Of a stretch of 64,000 nt of DNA, positions 46,932 to 55,626 are shown piece after piece (position 1 is the first letter of the stretch; every line of letters starts with the position of its first letter). The stretch covers positions 1 through 64,000 of the forward strand of contig NZ_JAEMGS010000019.1 of assembly GCF_017309075.1 (NCBI RefSeq), given 5' to 3'. The notes beneath the pieces were generated by a model. It was not told the origin of the DNA. It did no database searches and saw only the letters and a list, made by a program, of their open reading frames with translations. The position numbers and the translations under genes are program-made. This DNA is from Motiliproteus sp. SC1-56 (lineage in GTDB: Bacteria; Pseudomonadota; Gammaproteobacteria; Pseudomonadales; Balneatricaceae).

Positions 46932-47630
46932 TCAGGGAAGAAACAGCTCGAAGCAGCCGCCGCCCAGTGCGCCGCCGTTGCTGAGGCGGATATGGCCGCG
47001 GCGCTCGCCTTCACCGTGAAGGCGGGCCACCTGAAGCGCGAAATAAAGTCCGAAGCCGGTGCTGCCGCTGATAAAGTCGACACCCATCCGGTGCGCCTCG
47101 AGCGGGCCGACAAGCGCTTCGGGAAAGCCGGGGCCGTCGTCCTCCACCGTGAGCCGCAGGTAGCCGTCCTTCTCGTCGGCGGCCAGCCGCAGCTGTCGGG
47201 CCGTGGCGCAGACCTGGCCGTCACCGTAGCGAATGACGTTGCTGAGCACGCTGCTGATCACCCCCTGCACCAGGGCGCGATCAAAACTCCAGGCCAGTTG
47301 GGGATCCGCCACCTGCTCGATACCGACCCCATGGGGCGCGAGAAAGGGGCGGTTCATCACCACCACATCTTCGATAAACTCATCGAGGAAGGTTTCCTGC
47401 AGGGGCGCCTCGTACTGGGACTGCTCCAGCTTGTAGAGGGTCATCAGCTGGATCAGGGCGTTGTTCAGCCGCGCCGCCTCAAACTGCAGCTGGCCAAAAT
47501 CCTCCTCCTGGCCGGCCACCCGCTCGCGGACCTCCTCGATCAGGTGAACCACCATGCCGATGGAGTTTTTCATGTCGTGGACCGAGGCCGCCAGCAGGGT
47601 GGAAAAATCCAGCCCGTCCCCCCGTGTCAC
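46932..47630 (-). CDS. Soluble histidine kinase
   Basis: The 232-residue protein has no membrane span or sensor domain. It consists of a dimerisation/phosphotransfer helix with His18 (SVHDMKNSIG) and a HATPase domain with an N-box (VLSNVIRYGDG), G1 (EDDGPGFPE) and G2 (GSTGFGLYFALQVARLHGE). It begins with GTG that overlaps the stop of the receiver-TPR gene as GTGA, so the two form a cognate pair. Sensing would depend on partner proteins, possibly through the TPR region of its neighbour. The H-D-M-K-N variation of the H-box resembles small kinases such as those of the HPK10/11-like groups. The signal is unknown. Confidence 0.88.
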   Translation of the reverse strand: MTRGDGLDFSTLLAASVHDMKNSIGMVVHLIEEVRERVAGQEEDFGQLQFEAARLNNALIQLMTLYKLEQSQYEAPLQETFLDEFIEDVVVMNRPFLAPHGVGIEQVADPQLAWSFDRALVQGVISSVLSNVIRYGDGQVCATARQLRLAADEKDGYLRLTVEDDGPGFPEALVGPLEAHRMGVDFISGSTGFGLYFALQVARLHGEGERRGHIRLSNGGALGGGCFELFLP

Positions 47631-49198
47631 GACGCCGCTCCCACGCGCTGCTGCAATTTCTGGTAACGGGCCTTGAGGTTGCTGTAAAGCTTGTAGCGCT
47701 TGTCGCTTTCCTCCATGGCCGAGGTCCGTTCCAGGGCGTCCCCGGCCAGGGCCATCAACTCGGCGTCGATACCGTTCTTGACCATCCAGTGCATGGCCAC
47801 CTGGGCGGTATTGAGACAGATGGAAAAGCTGCGCGGCTTCTCCTTGACGGCCAGCTTCAGCATCTTCAGCGCCCCGTCCAGGTCGCCCTGGTCGTACAGC
47901 TCCACCGCCTGCAGGTTGTGGCTGGACTCCTCCTGCTGCATGGCCGACACCAGCTGCTCCGCCAGGTGCGTCTGCCCCTTCTCCTCCAGGTGTTCGATGA
48001 GCCGCTCCTTGAGGTGCGCGGGAAGGGTTCCCTCTTCATCGTGGGCGCAGACTTCATAGGCCCGGTGCAACGCCTTGGCCGCCTCCTGGGAAGCGCCCTT
48101 GGTGGTATACAGGTGATGCTCGGCCAGCCGCGACTTGAGCGTCACTTCCGGGTTGCCCCGGTAGAGCTGGCGCAACTCCTCCATCGTACCCAGCGCCTTG
48201 GTCTCCATGCGCTTGCTGGTCAGGGCGTCGGCTTCGTCCAGGCGGTTGGCCAGAATTTCAGTAAGCCTCAGGTAATTGTCGGGGGAGCGGAACACCGAGT
48301 GCTTGCCGATTTTCACGGTGCGGTTGTACGCCATTTCCGCCCGTTCAAGGTCATTGTTCTTCAGCGCCAGCTCGCCCAGCTGCGCCTGTCGGCGCACGTT
48401 GATGGGCGAGATCTTGACCGCTTCCTGCAGGGATGCCTGGGCCGCCTCGGTATCCCCCAGCTGCTCCTGGCAGCGCGCCAGCCAGTCCCAGGCCTGCACG
48501 TAACCGCGGTCTTCCTGGACCAGGGCATCAAACGCGGCCCGCGCCTGGTCGTAGTCCCCTTCGTAGAAGTAGGTCTTGCCCAGCCCCAGCCTGGCCCACG
48601 CAATCGGCTTTTTCGCCAGCACCGCGGTGAAGAGCTCCCGCGCCCGGGCGTACTCCTCATTCTCCATCAGCAGCTCGGACTTGATCTTGAGGGCATAGCC
48701 GCGGTAACGGGGGTACTGGCTCTGCAGCTGGTCACACTGGGCGATCGCCTCCTCCACGGTGCCTTTTTTCTTGGCCTGGTAGAGCGGCTTGAAACAGTGG
48801 GTCCGTTCCAGCAGACGCTCCAGCCGGGTCTGCAGAACCTCCTTGGTGAAGGGCTTGGTCAGGTAGTCGTCGGGCTGGTACTCAAGGGCGCCGCGCACCA
48901 TTTCCGCGGCACTCTCGGCGGTGATCATCACGAACAGGGCGCCGCCCTTGAGCAGTCCCTGGACCTTGGACTCTTCGAGAATATCGTTGCCGTTGCGCCC
49001 CTCGCCAAGGTTGTAGTCGCAGAGGATGACGTCGTACTTGGTCTTGCTGATCGCACTGACCGCTTCGTCGCCGCTGCGCGCAACGTCCACCTCCTGGACG
49101 CCGTAGGAGGTCACCATCGCCCGCAACGCACTGCAGAAATTGGGCAGGTCGTCCACGATCAGGAACCGCAGCCGGCTCCAGTTATATTTCGTCGCCAT
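47627..49198 (-). CDS. Response regulator with TPR output region
   Basis: The 523-residue protein has an N-terminal receiver (about 10-125) with an intact active site: Asp16 and Asp17 (IVDD), phosphoacceptor Asp61 (LCDYNLG), Thr93 (MITAE) and Lys115 (LTKPF). A TPR superhelix of about 380 residues follows (YARARELFTAVLAKKP, GDYDQARAAFDALVQ, GDTEAAQASLQEAVKISP and more). There is no DNA-binding domain, so output is probably by protein contact. It is translationally coupled to the histidine kinase and follows parE after 39 bases. The protein at 19192-20772 has the same architecture and a decayed receiver. Confidence 0.87.
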   Translation of the reverse strand: MATKYNWSRLRFLIVDDLPNFCSALRAMVTSYGVQEVDVARSGDEAVSAISKTKYDVILCDYNLGEGRNGNDILEESKVQGLLKGGALFVMITAESAAEMVRGALEYQPDDYLTKPFTKEVLQTRLERLLERTHCFKPLYQAKKKGTVEEAIAQCDQLQSQYPRYRGYALKIKSELLMENEEYARARELFTAVLAKKPIAWARLGLGKTYFYEGDYDQARAAFDALVQEDRGYVQAWDWLARCQEQLGDTEAAQASLQEAVKISPINVRRQAQLGELALKNNDLERAEMAYNRTVKIGKHSVFRSPDNYLRLTEILANRLDEADALTSKRMETKALGTMEELRQLYRGNPEVTLKSRLAEHHLYTTKGASQEAAKALHRAYEVCAHDEEGTLPAHLKERLIEHLEEKGQTHLAEQLVSAMQQEESSHNLQAVELYDQGDLDGALKMLKLAVKEKPRSFSICLNTAQVAMHWMVKNGIDAELMALAGDALERTSAMEESDKRYKLYSNLKARYQKLQQRVGAAS

Positions 49199-49237
49199 AT
49201 ATCGCTTTATTTCCCATACTTCGGGCCCTGCCGGCCC

Positions 49238-51136
49238 CTAGGCTATGACCTCGGCGAGATTTCCTTTGCTCTGCAGCCAGTTTTTGCGGTCGCCGGCCCG
49301 CTTCTTCGCGAGCAGCATATCCATCATCTCATCGGTGCCATCCTCGGGCTCCACCGTCAGCTGCACCAGTCGTCGCGTATCCCGGGCCATGGTGGTTTCA
49401 CGCAGCTGCATGGGGTTCATCTCCCCCAGGCCCTTGAACCGCTGCACATTAACCTTGCCGCGTTTCTTCTCGGCGGTGATCCGGTCCAGGATGGCGCCCT
49501 TCTCCTCTTCGTCGAGGGCGTAGAAAACCTCTTTGCCCACGTCGATTCGATACAACGGCGGCATGGCCACGAAAACGTGACCGGCTTCCACCAGGGGCTG
49601 GAAATGGCGCACGAAGAGCGCGCACAGCAGGGTCGCGATATGGAGCCCGTCCGAATCGGCATCCGCCAGGATGCAGACCTTGCCGTAACGCAACCCTTCC
49701 AGCTGGTCCGACCCCGGGTCGACCCCGATCGCCACGGAGATGTCATGCACTTCCTGGGAGGCGAGCACATCGCCTGCATCCACCTCCCAGGTGTTGAGAA
49801 TCTTACCGCGCAGCGGCATCACCGCCTGAAACTCACGATCCCTTGCCTGTTTGGCCGAGCCGCCCGCCGAGTCCCCTTCCACCAGAAAGAGCTCGGACTG
49901 GAAGGCATCGGAACCGGAGCAGTCGGCCAGTTTACCGGGCAGCGCCGGCCCCTGGGTGATCCGCTTGCGGGTGACTTTCTTGCGCGAGCGCATCCGCCGC
50001 TGGGCGTTGCTGATAGCAAGCTCGGCAAGCCGCTCACCTTCCTCGGTGTGCTTGTTCAGCCAGAGGCTGAAGGCGTCCTTGACGCAACCGGTGACAAAGG
50101 CGGCGATGCCGCGGGAGGAGAGCCGCTCCTTGGTCTGCCCTGAAAACTGCGGATCCTGCATCTTTACCGACAGCACGAAACAGCAGCGTTCCCAGATATC
50201 CTCGGCGCTGAGTTTCAGCCCCCGGGGCAGCAGACTGCGGATTTCGCAGAATTCGCGCATCGCCTCCAGCAGGCCGGTTCTAAAACCGTTGACGTGGGTA
50301 CCGCCCTGGGCCGTGGGAATCAGGTTGACGTAACTCTCGGCCGTCAGCTCCCCGCCTTCGGGAAGCCACTGCACGGCCCACTCGGCGGCCTCGTAATCCC
50401 CGGACAGGGCGCCGGTAAACGGCTCGGCGGGCAGGGTTTCAAACCCCGCGGTCGCGCCCTTGAGGTAATCGGTGAGGCCGTCCTCGTAGAACCACTCGTC
50501 CTTCTGTTTCTCTTTGCCGCTGAGATCGGTAAAGGTGACCCGCAACCCGGGACAGAGCACCGCCTTGGCCCGCAGCATGTGCCGCAGGCGGGCACAGGAG
50601 TAGCGCGGCGAGTCGAAATACTTGGGATCGGCGAGAAAGCGCACCTGGGTGCCGGTGTTGCGCTGGCCCACGCTGTCCACCACTTCAAGGTCGGACACCT
50701 TGGCGCCGTCGGCGAAGCTGATCTGGTGGACCTTGCCGTCGCGCTTGATGGTCACTTCGAGCAATTTGGACAGGGCGTTGACCACCGAGACACCAACCCC
50801 GTGCAACCCCCCGGAAAACTGGTAGTTATCGTTCGAGAACTTGCCGCCGGCGTGGAGCCGGGTGAGGATCAGCTCAACCCCGCTGATGCCGTGTTCGGGA
50901 TGGATATCCACCGGCATGCCGCGGCCGTTATCGCTGACCGTCAGGGAGTTGTCCGGGTGCAGAGTGACGTCGATACGGTCAGCGTGGCCGGCCAGCGCCT
51001 CGTCCACCGAGTTGTCGATCACCTCCTGGGCAAGGTGGTTGGGCCGGTCGGTCTCAGTGTACATGCCCGGGCGCTTCTGCACCGGCTCCAGGCCGCTGAG
51101 CACCTCAATCGCTTCAGCTGTATAGGTACTGTTCAT
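49238..51136 (-). CDS. parE: DNA topoisomerase IV subunit B
   Basis: ParE supplies the ATPase of topoisomerase IV. The 632-residue protein has the GHKL motifs EVIDNSVDEALAGHA (catalytic Glu and Asn), VSDNGRGMPVDIH and the loop GGLHGVGVSVVNALS. The toprim segment ELFLVEGDSAGGSAKQARDREFQAVMPLRGKILN is followed by DADSDGLHI. Length matches ParE, not the longer GyrB. It is the first gene of the run ending with parC. E. coli has yqiA between cpdA and parE; here that interval (51137-51381) is without a gene. Confidence 0.96.
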   Translation of the reverse strand: MNSTYTAEAIEVLSGLEPVQKRPGMYTETDRPNHLAQEVIDNSVDEALAGHADRIDVTLHPDNSLTVSDNGRGMPVDIHPEHGISGVELILTRLHAGGKFSNDNYQFSGGLHGVGVSVVNALSKLLEVTIKRDGKVHQISFADGAKVSDLEVVDSVGQRNTGTQVRFLADPKYFDSPRYSCARLRHMLRAKAVLCPGLRVTFTDLSGKEKQKDEWFYEDGLTDYLKGATAGFETLPAEPFTGALSGDYEAAEWAVQWLPEGGELTAESYVNLIPTAQGGTHVNGFRTGLLEAMREFCEIRSLLPRGLKLSAEDIWERCCFVLSVKMQDPQFSGQTKERLSSRGIAAFVTGCVKDAFSLWLNKHTEEGERLAELAISNAQRRMRSRKKVTRKRITQGPALPGKLADCSGSDAFQSELFLVEGDSAGGSAKQARDREFQAVMPLRGKILNTWEVDAGDVLASQEVHDISVAIGVDPGSDQLEGLRYGKVCILADADSDGLHIATLLCALFVRHFQPLVEAGHVFVAMPPLYRIDVGKEVFYALDEEEKGAILDRITAEKKRGKVNVQRFKGLGEMNPMQLRETTMARDTRRLVQLTVEPEDGTDEMMDMLLAKKRAGDRKNWLQSKGNLAEVIA

Positions 51137-51381
51137 AATGTGTTGCTGTTGTCTCTGTCGCAGGGCCCGGTGGGTCGAGTGGCAAACACCGGGCGGGTAC
51201 GGCGGGCAATGCAGGCGGTCGTAGCGTCTTTTTCCCCGCCGCGGGGGAACGCCCTCGCAAGCCCCGAAAACATAACCCGATACAGGTTGGAAGCGCCTTG
51301 ATTACAGCAGCTTAACGGGGTCAGCATCGCTCACCGATTAAGGGGCCAATGGGGAAAGGACCATACCCCAAGGACGCCGAT

Positions 51382-52158
51382 TTAAGCAACTGCAATGCGC
51401 GCTATGCCACTCTCCAACTGACCGGTATCAAATAAACGCACCCAGCGATAGCCCGGCCGGGCCGCCTCCCCCTCCACGACCACCCGCGGCTCCGTCTGGC
51501 GCTTGATGAACTGCACCGCCGTCGAGGGACAACCCAGCAAGCGGATCCCCTCGCGGGCAAGGTCCCAGGCCTGGTGGGTGTGACCGAAGAGGACCGCGGT
51601 CGGGGCGGTGAACTGTCGCAACCGCGCCCAGAACGCATCGGCGTTGGCCAGACTGATCGGATCCTGCCAGGGGCTGTCGACCGGCATGGGGTTATGGTGC
51701 ACCACCAGCAAGCGGGGCCGCGCGCCTTCCAGGGCATCCAGCCTCGCCAGCTCCGGCGCTCCCAGCGCGCCGCCTCCCTGACCGTCGGGATGGGCGGTGC
51801 TGTCCAGCAGCACCACCTGCCACACCCCCGCTTCGAATGCCTGCGGCGGCGCGCCCCAGGCCTGTGCCAGGACTTGCGGATCGTCATGGTTGCCCGGCAC
51901 CCAGTACCAGGGCAGCCCCAGCTCGTCGAGGTACCCCCGCAGACGGTGGTAAGTGTCGATTCCCCCTTCCTGGCGCATGTCCCCGCTCACCAGCAGCGCC
52001 GCGGCATCGGCATGGCGCGTTGCGATATCATCCAAAACAGCCAGCAGCGAGCGCTCCACGTCCGCGCCCCGGTAGCGACTAGCCGGTTCGGCCATCAGGT
52101 GCAGATCGCTGATCTGGATGAGTTTAACGGCGGCGTTCATGCATGCGATGGCGTTCAT
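51382..52158 (-). CDS. cpdA: 3',5'-cyclic AMP phosphodiesterase CpdA
   Basis: CpdA hydrolyses cAMP and so tunes CRP signalling. The roughly 258-residue metallophosphoesterase has all motifs: ISDLHL, VSGDMRQEG, VPGNHDD, VVHHNPMPV and LFGHTHQ. Start 52158 is chosen from the ATGA overlap with yqiB. A second in-frame ATG at 52140, created by a local direct repeat, would remove the first six residues and put the protein in register with shorter family members. Confidence 0.92.
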   Translation of the reverse strand: MNAIACMNAAVKLIQISDLHLMAEPASRYRGADVERSLLAVLDDIATRHADAAALLVSGDMRQEGGIDTYHRLRGYLDELGLPWYWVPGNHDDPQVLAQAWGAPPQAFEAGVWQVVLLDSTAHPDGQGGGALGAPELARLDALEGARPRLLVVHHNPMPVDSPWQDPISLANADAFWARLRQFTAPTAVLFGHTHQAWDLAREGIRLLGCPSTAVQFIKRQTEPRVVVEGEAARPGYRWVRLFDTGQLESGIARIAVA

Positions 52159-52160
52159 GC
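52132..52160. repeat. Short direct repeat at the cpdA start
   Basis: GGCGTTCATGC occurs at 52132-52142 and again at 52150-52160, 18 bases apart. It duplicates the MNA start region of cpdA and gives two possible in-frame start codons. Confidence 0.6.
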
Positions 52161-52595
52161 GATGGCGAGATGATCGCAACTGTGGCCATGGGCCATGCAC
52201 TGTGCCAGCCATTCGCCCAGGTACTTGTTGAGCTGGGCTTTCTCGTCCGGCTGGTGCATCTGCTTGTTGGGATAGGCGTAACTGCCCTTGAGCTGGCGCC
52301 GCTGTTTGCGGCAGATCACCTCGGCCATACGGGCATCGTGGTAGACCCGGACAACTAAATCCGGCATTTCCACCCAGCCGCTCTGCTCGTAACGCTGGCG
52401 AATGCGGACGGTCGCGGTATAGGTAAAGCGCTCCTCGACGCTCAGGTCGATGAGCGCGCGATGACGGTGCCAGATCACCTGGAAGGTGCGCCTGTCGCAG
52501 TTGTCCAGATCCGGCATCAGCTTCATCAGCCGCAGGTAGTTGGCTTCGCAGTCAGCCATCTGCCGGGCCAGATCGGGGACATACTTCTTTCTCAT
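52155..52595 (-). CDS. yqiB: DUF1249 (YqiB) family protein
   Basis: This is a 146-residue cytoplasmic protein of the YqiB family. It begins MRKKYVPDLARQMADCEANYLRLMKLMP, and its QVIWHRHRALIDLSVEERFTYTATVRI section is typical. It is conserved between nudF and cpdA in gammaproteobacteria, but its biochemical role is not established. It follows nudF after 3 bases. Confidence 0.92.
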   Translation of the reverse strand: MRKKYVPDLARQMADCEANYLRLMKLMPDLDNCDRRTFQVIWHRHRALIDLSVEERFTYTATVRIRQRYEQSGWVEMPDLVVRVYHDARMAEVICRKQRRQLKGSYAYPNKQMHQPDEKAQLNKYLGEWLAQCMAHGHSCDHLAIA

Positions 52596-52598
52596 GGG

Positions 52599-53231
52599 CT
52601 AGCCACTCGTGTTCTTCCAGCGCGCGCGCAGCTCGGTCACATTCAACTGCAGCCACTGCAACGCCACCAGGGTGTGTGCATTCCTGATACGCCCGTCGCA
52701 CACCGCCCTGTAGGCTTCCTGGCGCGACACCACACAGACGCGAATATCCTCCCCTTCCTCTTCTGCCCCATGGTAGCCCCCCAGGCGGGTCGCGTCGACC
52801 TGGGCACAGACCAGCTCGACCTGCTCCTGGCTGCCCCCCGGGCTGACGTGGTAGCGCAGCGCCGGCTGCCAGTTCAGCAGCTCGGCCCCCGCCTCCTCCC
52901 GGGATTCACGGGCCGCGACCTCGGCGGTGCTCTCCCCGGGTTCGACAATGCCGGCCACCAGCTCCAGCAGCCAGGGGCTTTCATTGTCCTTCAAGGCCCC
53001 GACCCGAAACTGCTCGATCAGCACTACCGCATCCTCGTCAGGGTCGTACAGCAGCACGCAAACCGCATCATCGCGAACGAACAGCTCCCGGCTTTGCCAC
53101 GCTGACCAGCCGCCGGCAAAAAGCCGGTGGCGCAGACGCAGACGCTGCAGTTTGAAAAACCCCTGGTAGGCGGTTTCCCGCTCTTCGATCTCCACATCGC
53201 CGTGTCCGAATGTGACCGCGAGAGATTCCAT
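52599..53231 (-). CDS. nudF: ADP-ribose pyrophosphatase (Nudix)
   Basis: NudF hydrolyses ADP-ribose to AMP and ribose phosphate. The 210-residue protein has a complete Nudix box, GIVEPGESTAEVAARESREEAGA, written here in family order G-x5-E-x7-REUxEExGU. It is preceded by LIEQFRVGALKDNESPWLLELVAG. ATG 53231 is chosen; a GTG three codons earlier is possible. It leads the nudF-yqiB-cpdA unit. Confidence 0.93.
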   Translation of the reverse strand: MESLAVTFGHGDVEIEERETAYQGFFKLQRLRLRHRLFAGGWSAWQSRELFVRDDAVCVLLYDPDEDAVVLIEQFRVGALKDNESPWLLELVAGIVEPGESTAEVAARESREEAGAELLNWQPALRYHVSPGGSQEQVELVCAQVDATRLGGYHGAEEEGEDIRVCVVSRQEAYRAVCDGRIRNAHTLVALQWLQLNVTELRARWKNTSG

Positions 53232-53258
53232 TGTGCTCACCCTTTTACAGTTGCTTTC

Positions 53259-53264
53259 ACTATA
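53259..53264 (-). promoter_or_regulatory. -10 element upstream of nudF
   Basis: TATAGT on the minus strand lies about 28 bases before the nudF start. No convincing -35 sequence accompanies it. Confidence 0.35.
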
Positions 53265-53311
53265 GGCCAGCGGCGATTTGCCTCACCAGAACCCCTGTGG
53301 GCGGATCCCGA

Positions 53312-53339
53312 TTGATAATTCTACCGCCGCCGATATAGT
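53312..53339 (+). promoter_or_regulatory. Sigma-70-like promoter of the HemY-type oxidase gene
   Basis: TTGATA (53312-53317) and TATAGT (53334-53339) are separated by 16 bases. The start codon follows 41 bases later, with AGAGGG as ribosome binding site. Confidence 0.65.
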
Positions 53340-53380
53340 GAGGCAGCAACTGCAGCCTTTACAAACTCCGAGAGGGATCT

Positions 53381-54715
53381 ATGAGCCGTTCGTATCTGAT
53401 TGTCGGGGGCGGAATTTCCGGCCTGAGCACCGCCTGGTTTCTGCGCCAGCGCGGACACCGGGTCACCCTGCTGGAGGCCCGGGAAGAGGCCGGGGGAAAT
53501 CTGCGTACCGAACACCGAAACGGCTTTCTGATCGAGCGGGGCCCCAACTCCACCCTCAACAACCGACCGGCCCTGGGAACGCTCTTTGACGGTCTGGGCA
53601 TCACCCCCGTTGAAGCCAACGCCGCCAGCAAAAAACGCTATGTGTTGCGTGACGGGCAGCTGCATGCCCTGCCCATGAGCCCGGGCAGTTTCATCCGCAC
53701 CCCCCTGTTCAGCGCCAGCGGCAAGCTGCGGCTGCTGGCCGAGCCCTTTATCGGCCGCGCACCCAACGAGGAGTCCGTGGCCGAATTCGTCGAGCGCCGG
53801 CTGGGGCGTGAGTTTCTCGACTGGGCGATCAACCCCTTTGTCTCCGGCGTTTACGCCGGCGACCCCGCACAACTCTCGGCGCGGGCGGCCACCGCCAAGG
53901 TCTACGCCCTGGAGCGCGACCACCGCTCGCTTATCCTCGGCATGATCAACCGCATGCTGTTCCACAAACACCGCGGCGGCGCGGGTCCCTCCGGCAAAAT
54001 GATCTCCTTTGCCGACGGGATGCAGGTGCTGGCAGCGCGACTGCAAGAAGTCCTGGGCGAGGACCTGCAGTGCGGCGTACGGGTAGACTCGGTCCAAACC
54101 AGCGCGCAGGGTTGGCAAGTCCGGTCGGGAGAACGCACCTGGGAAGCCGACGACCTGGTGTTGAGCCTGCCGGCGGCGGAGACCGCGGCGCTGCTGGCAC
54201 CGCTGGACCCGGCCTTTGCCAGCCCCCTGCAGAGCATCGAATACCCGCACGTGGCCTCGGTGTCCCTGGGCTTTGCCCGGCAGGCGATCAAGCACCCCCT
54301 GGACGGTTTCGGCTTTCTGATCCCCCGCCGCACCGGCGTGGAGACCCTGGGGGTACTCTTTCCCTCCAGTATCTTTGCCGGTCGCGCCCCGGCGGATCAC
54401 TGCCTGCTGACCTGTTTTATCGGCGGCGCCCTGAACCCCGAGCTGGGCAGCCTCGACGACGACGAAGTAAAACGACGGGTGCTGCGGGATATCACGCCGT
54501 TGCTGGGAATCAGCGGCGATCCGGCACTCTGCAGCGTCAACCGCTGGCCGCGGGCGATTCCCCAGTACAGCCTGGGCCACCTGCAGCGCCTGGAGAGCCT
54601 GGAGAAAATCCAGACCCGTTTTCCCGGACTGCACCTGCGGGCCAACTGGCGCGACGGCATCTCCGTGGCGGACTGCGTTCAGAACGGCCACGACTTCGCG
54701 CAGGGTCAGGATTAA
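53381..54715 (+). CDS. hemY: HemY-type protoporphyrinogen oxidase
   Basis: This is an FAD enzyme predicted to oxidise protoporphyrinogen IX (or coproporphyrinogen III) in haem synthesis using oxygen. The 444-residue protein starts with the FAD-binding motif LIVGGGISGLSTAWFL and LLEAREEAGGNLRTE. It has the PPO-type segments GPNSTLNN, PFVSGVYAGDP and MISFADGMQVLA, and ends GLHLRANWRDGISVADCVQNG, where the second FAD contact lies. The name hemG is sometimes used for this type, though E. coli HemG is unrelated. It stands alone behind its own promoter, and its stop overlaps that of the converging gene (TTAA at 54712-54715). Confidence 0.88.
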   Translation: MSRSYLIVGGGISGLSTAWFLRQRGHRVTLLEAREEAGGNLRTEHRNGFLIERGPNSTLNNRPALGTLFDGLGITPVEANAASKKRYVLRDGQLHALPMSPGSFIRTPLFSASGKLRLLAEPFIGRAPNEESVAEFVERRLGREFLDWAINPFVSGVYAGDPAQLSARAATAKVYALERDHRSLILGMINRMLFHKHRGGAGPSGKMISFADGMQVLAARLQEVLGEDLQCGVRVDSVQTSAQGWQVRSGERTWEADDLVLSLPAAETAALLAPLDPAFASPLQSIEYPHVASVSLGFARQAIKHPLDGFGFLIPRRTGVETLGVLFPSSIFAGRAPADHCLLTCFIGGALNPELGSLDDDEVKRRVLRDITPLLGISGDPALCSVNRWPRAIPQYSLGHLQRLESLEKIQTRFPGLHLRANWRDGISVADCVQNGHDFAQGQD

Positions 54716-55482
54716 GCGTTCGACTCCCCGCTCAGCACCCAGTCGATGGCCTCCACCACGGAGGCAAACAGTCCCGCGGCGGCGCTGTCCAGCCGCGACT
54801 CATCACCCTGTTGGTACTTGCCGGTGGCCACCAGCGCCGCCTCAAGGCCCGCGTCCAAGGCACCGTTGACGTCGGACTCCCAGTCGTCCCCGATCATCAC
54901 CACGCGCTCGGTCTCCGGCGGCAGGGTCTCGCGGGCCAGCTTGAAAAACGCCGGCGCCGGCTTGCCCAGCACCTGGGCCTCGGTGTCGGCAGCAAACTCC
55001 AGCGCCCGCACGAAGGGCCCGGCGTCCAACGCCAGGCGATCCCCCTGACGGAAATAGCGGTTCAAGCCCACCGCAAACAGGGGCGCCCCGGCCTGCAACA
55101 GTTCAAAAGCACGGTTGAGGTGGGCGTAGTCAAAACACTCACCGGCATCGGTCACCACCACCGCGTTGGGATCCTCCTGGGAAAACCGGGCGAAATCCTC
55201 GGCCAGGTCCGGATGGATCAGGCAGTAGGGGCGCAGGCCCAGCGCCTTCAGGCGTTGGGCGATGGCGCCCGGGGCGGTAAAGAGCTGGTCGGCTGCAACG
55301 TTGAAGCCCATGCGCTTGAGTTCTGACAACACCTGCCGCCTCGGCTTGCGTGACGTGTTGGTCAACAGCCGCACCGGCAGCCGACGCGCCTGAAGCGCGT
55401 TCAGGGCCGCCACGGCTCCGGCAATGGGCTCGCCGTCTTGGTAAAGAACTCCGCTGATATCAAGGAAAATCGCGCAATTCAC
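54712..55482 (-). CDS. HAD-IIA phosphatase, LHPP-like
   Basis: The 256-residue HAD hydrolase begins AIFLDISGVLYQDG. The nucleophile Asp is present, but the second Asp of the usual DxDG motif is Ser (DISG), as in LHPP (phospholysine/phosphohistidine/pyrophosphate phosphatase). LLTNTSRK (motif II), KPAPAFF (motif III Lys) and MIGDDWESDVNGAL (motif IV) are intact. GTG 55482 is chosen because AAGGAGG lies 5 bases upstream; ATGs at 55503 and 55497 come before that site. The substrate is not known; protein-histidine phosphatase activity is an inference from the DISG variant. Confidence 0.85.
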   Translation of the reverse strand: MNCAIFLDISGVLYQDGEPIAGAVAALNALQARRLPVRLLTNTSRKPRRQVLSELKRMGFNVAADQLFTAPGAIAQRLKALGLRPYCLIHPDLAEDFARFSQEDPNAVVVTDAGECFDYAHLNRAFELLQAGAPLFAVGLNRYFRQGDRLALDAGPFVRALEFAADTEAQVLGKPAPAFFKLARETLPPETERVVMIGDDWESDVNGALDAGLEAALVATGKYQQGDESRLDSAAAGLFASVVEAIDWVLSGESNA

Positions 55483-55626
55483 GGCAACCTCCTTCATCGA
55501 CATCGTTACGCCGTGCCCCCGGGCGGGGACGCCCACCGAGGCGGGTTGCACTCGCAAAACGCCCCGCGCGGAGCAAATTAATGCGGTCTAAATTAACTGT
55601 GACGCTTGCCAGTATAGGAAACCGCC

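Noticed and set aside
47624-50143. 839-codon plus-strand frame opposite the receiver-TPR gene and parE
   Set aside because: Spans two clear genes on the other strand; Leu/Gly/His-rich product without domains. Length results from high GC in the third codon position.
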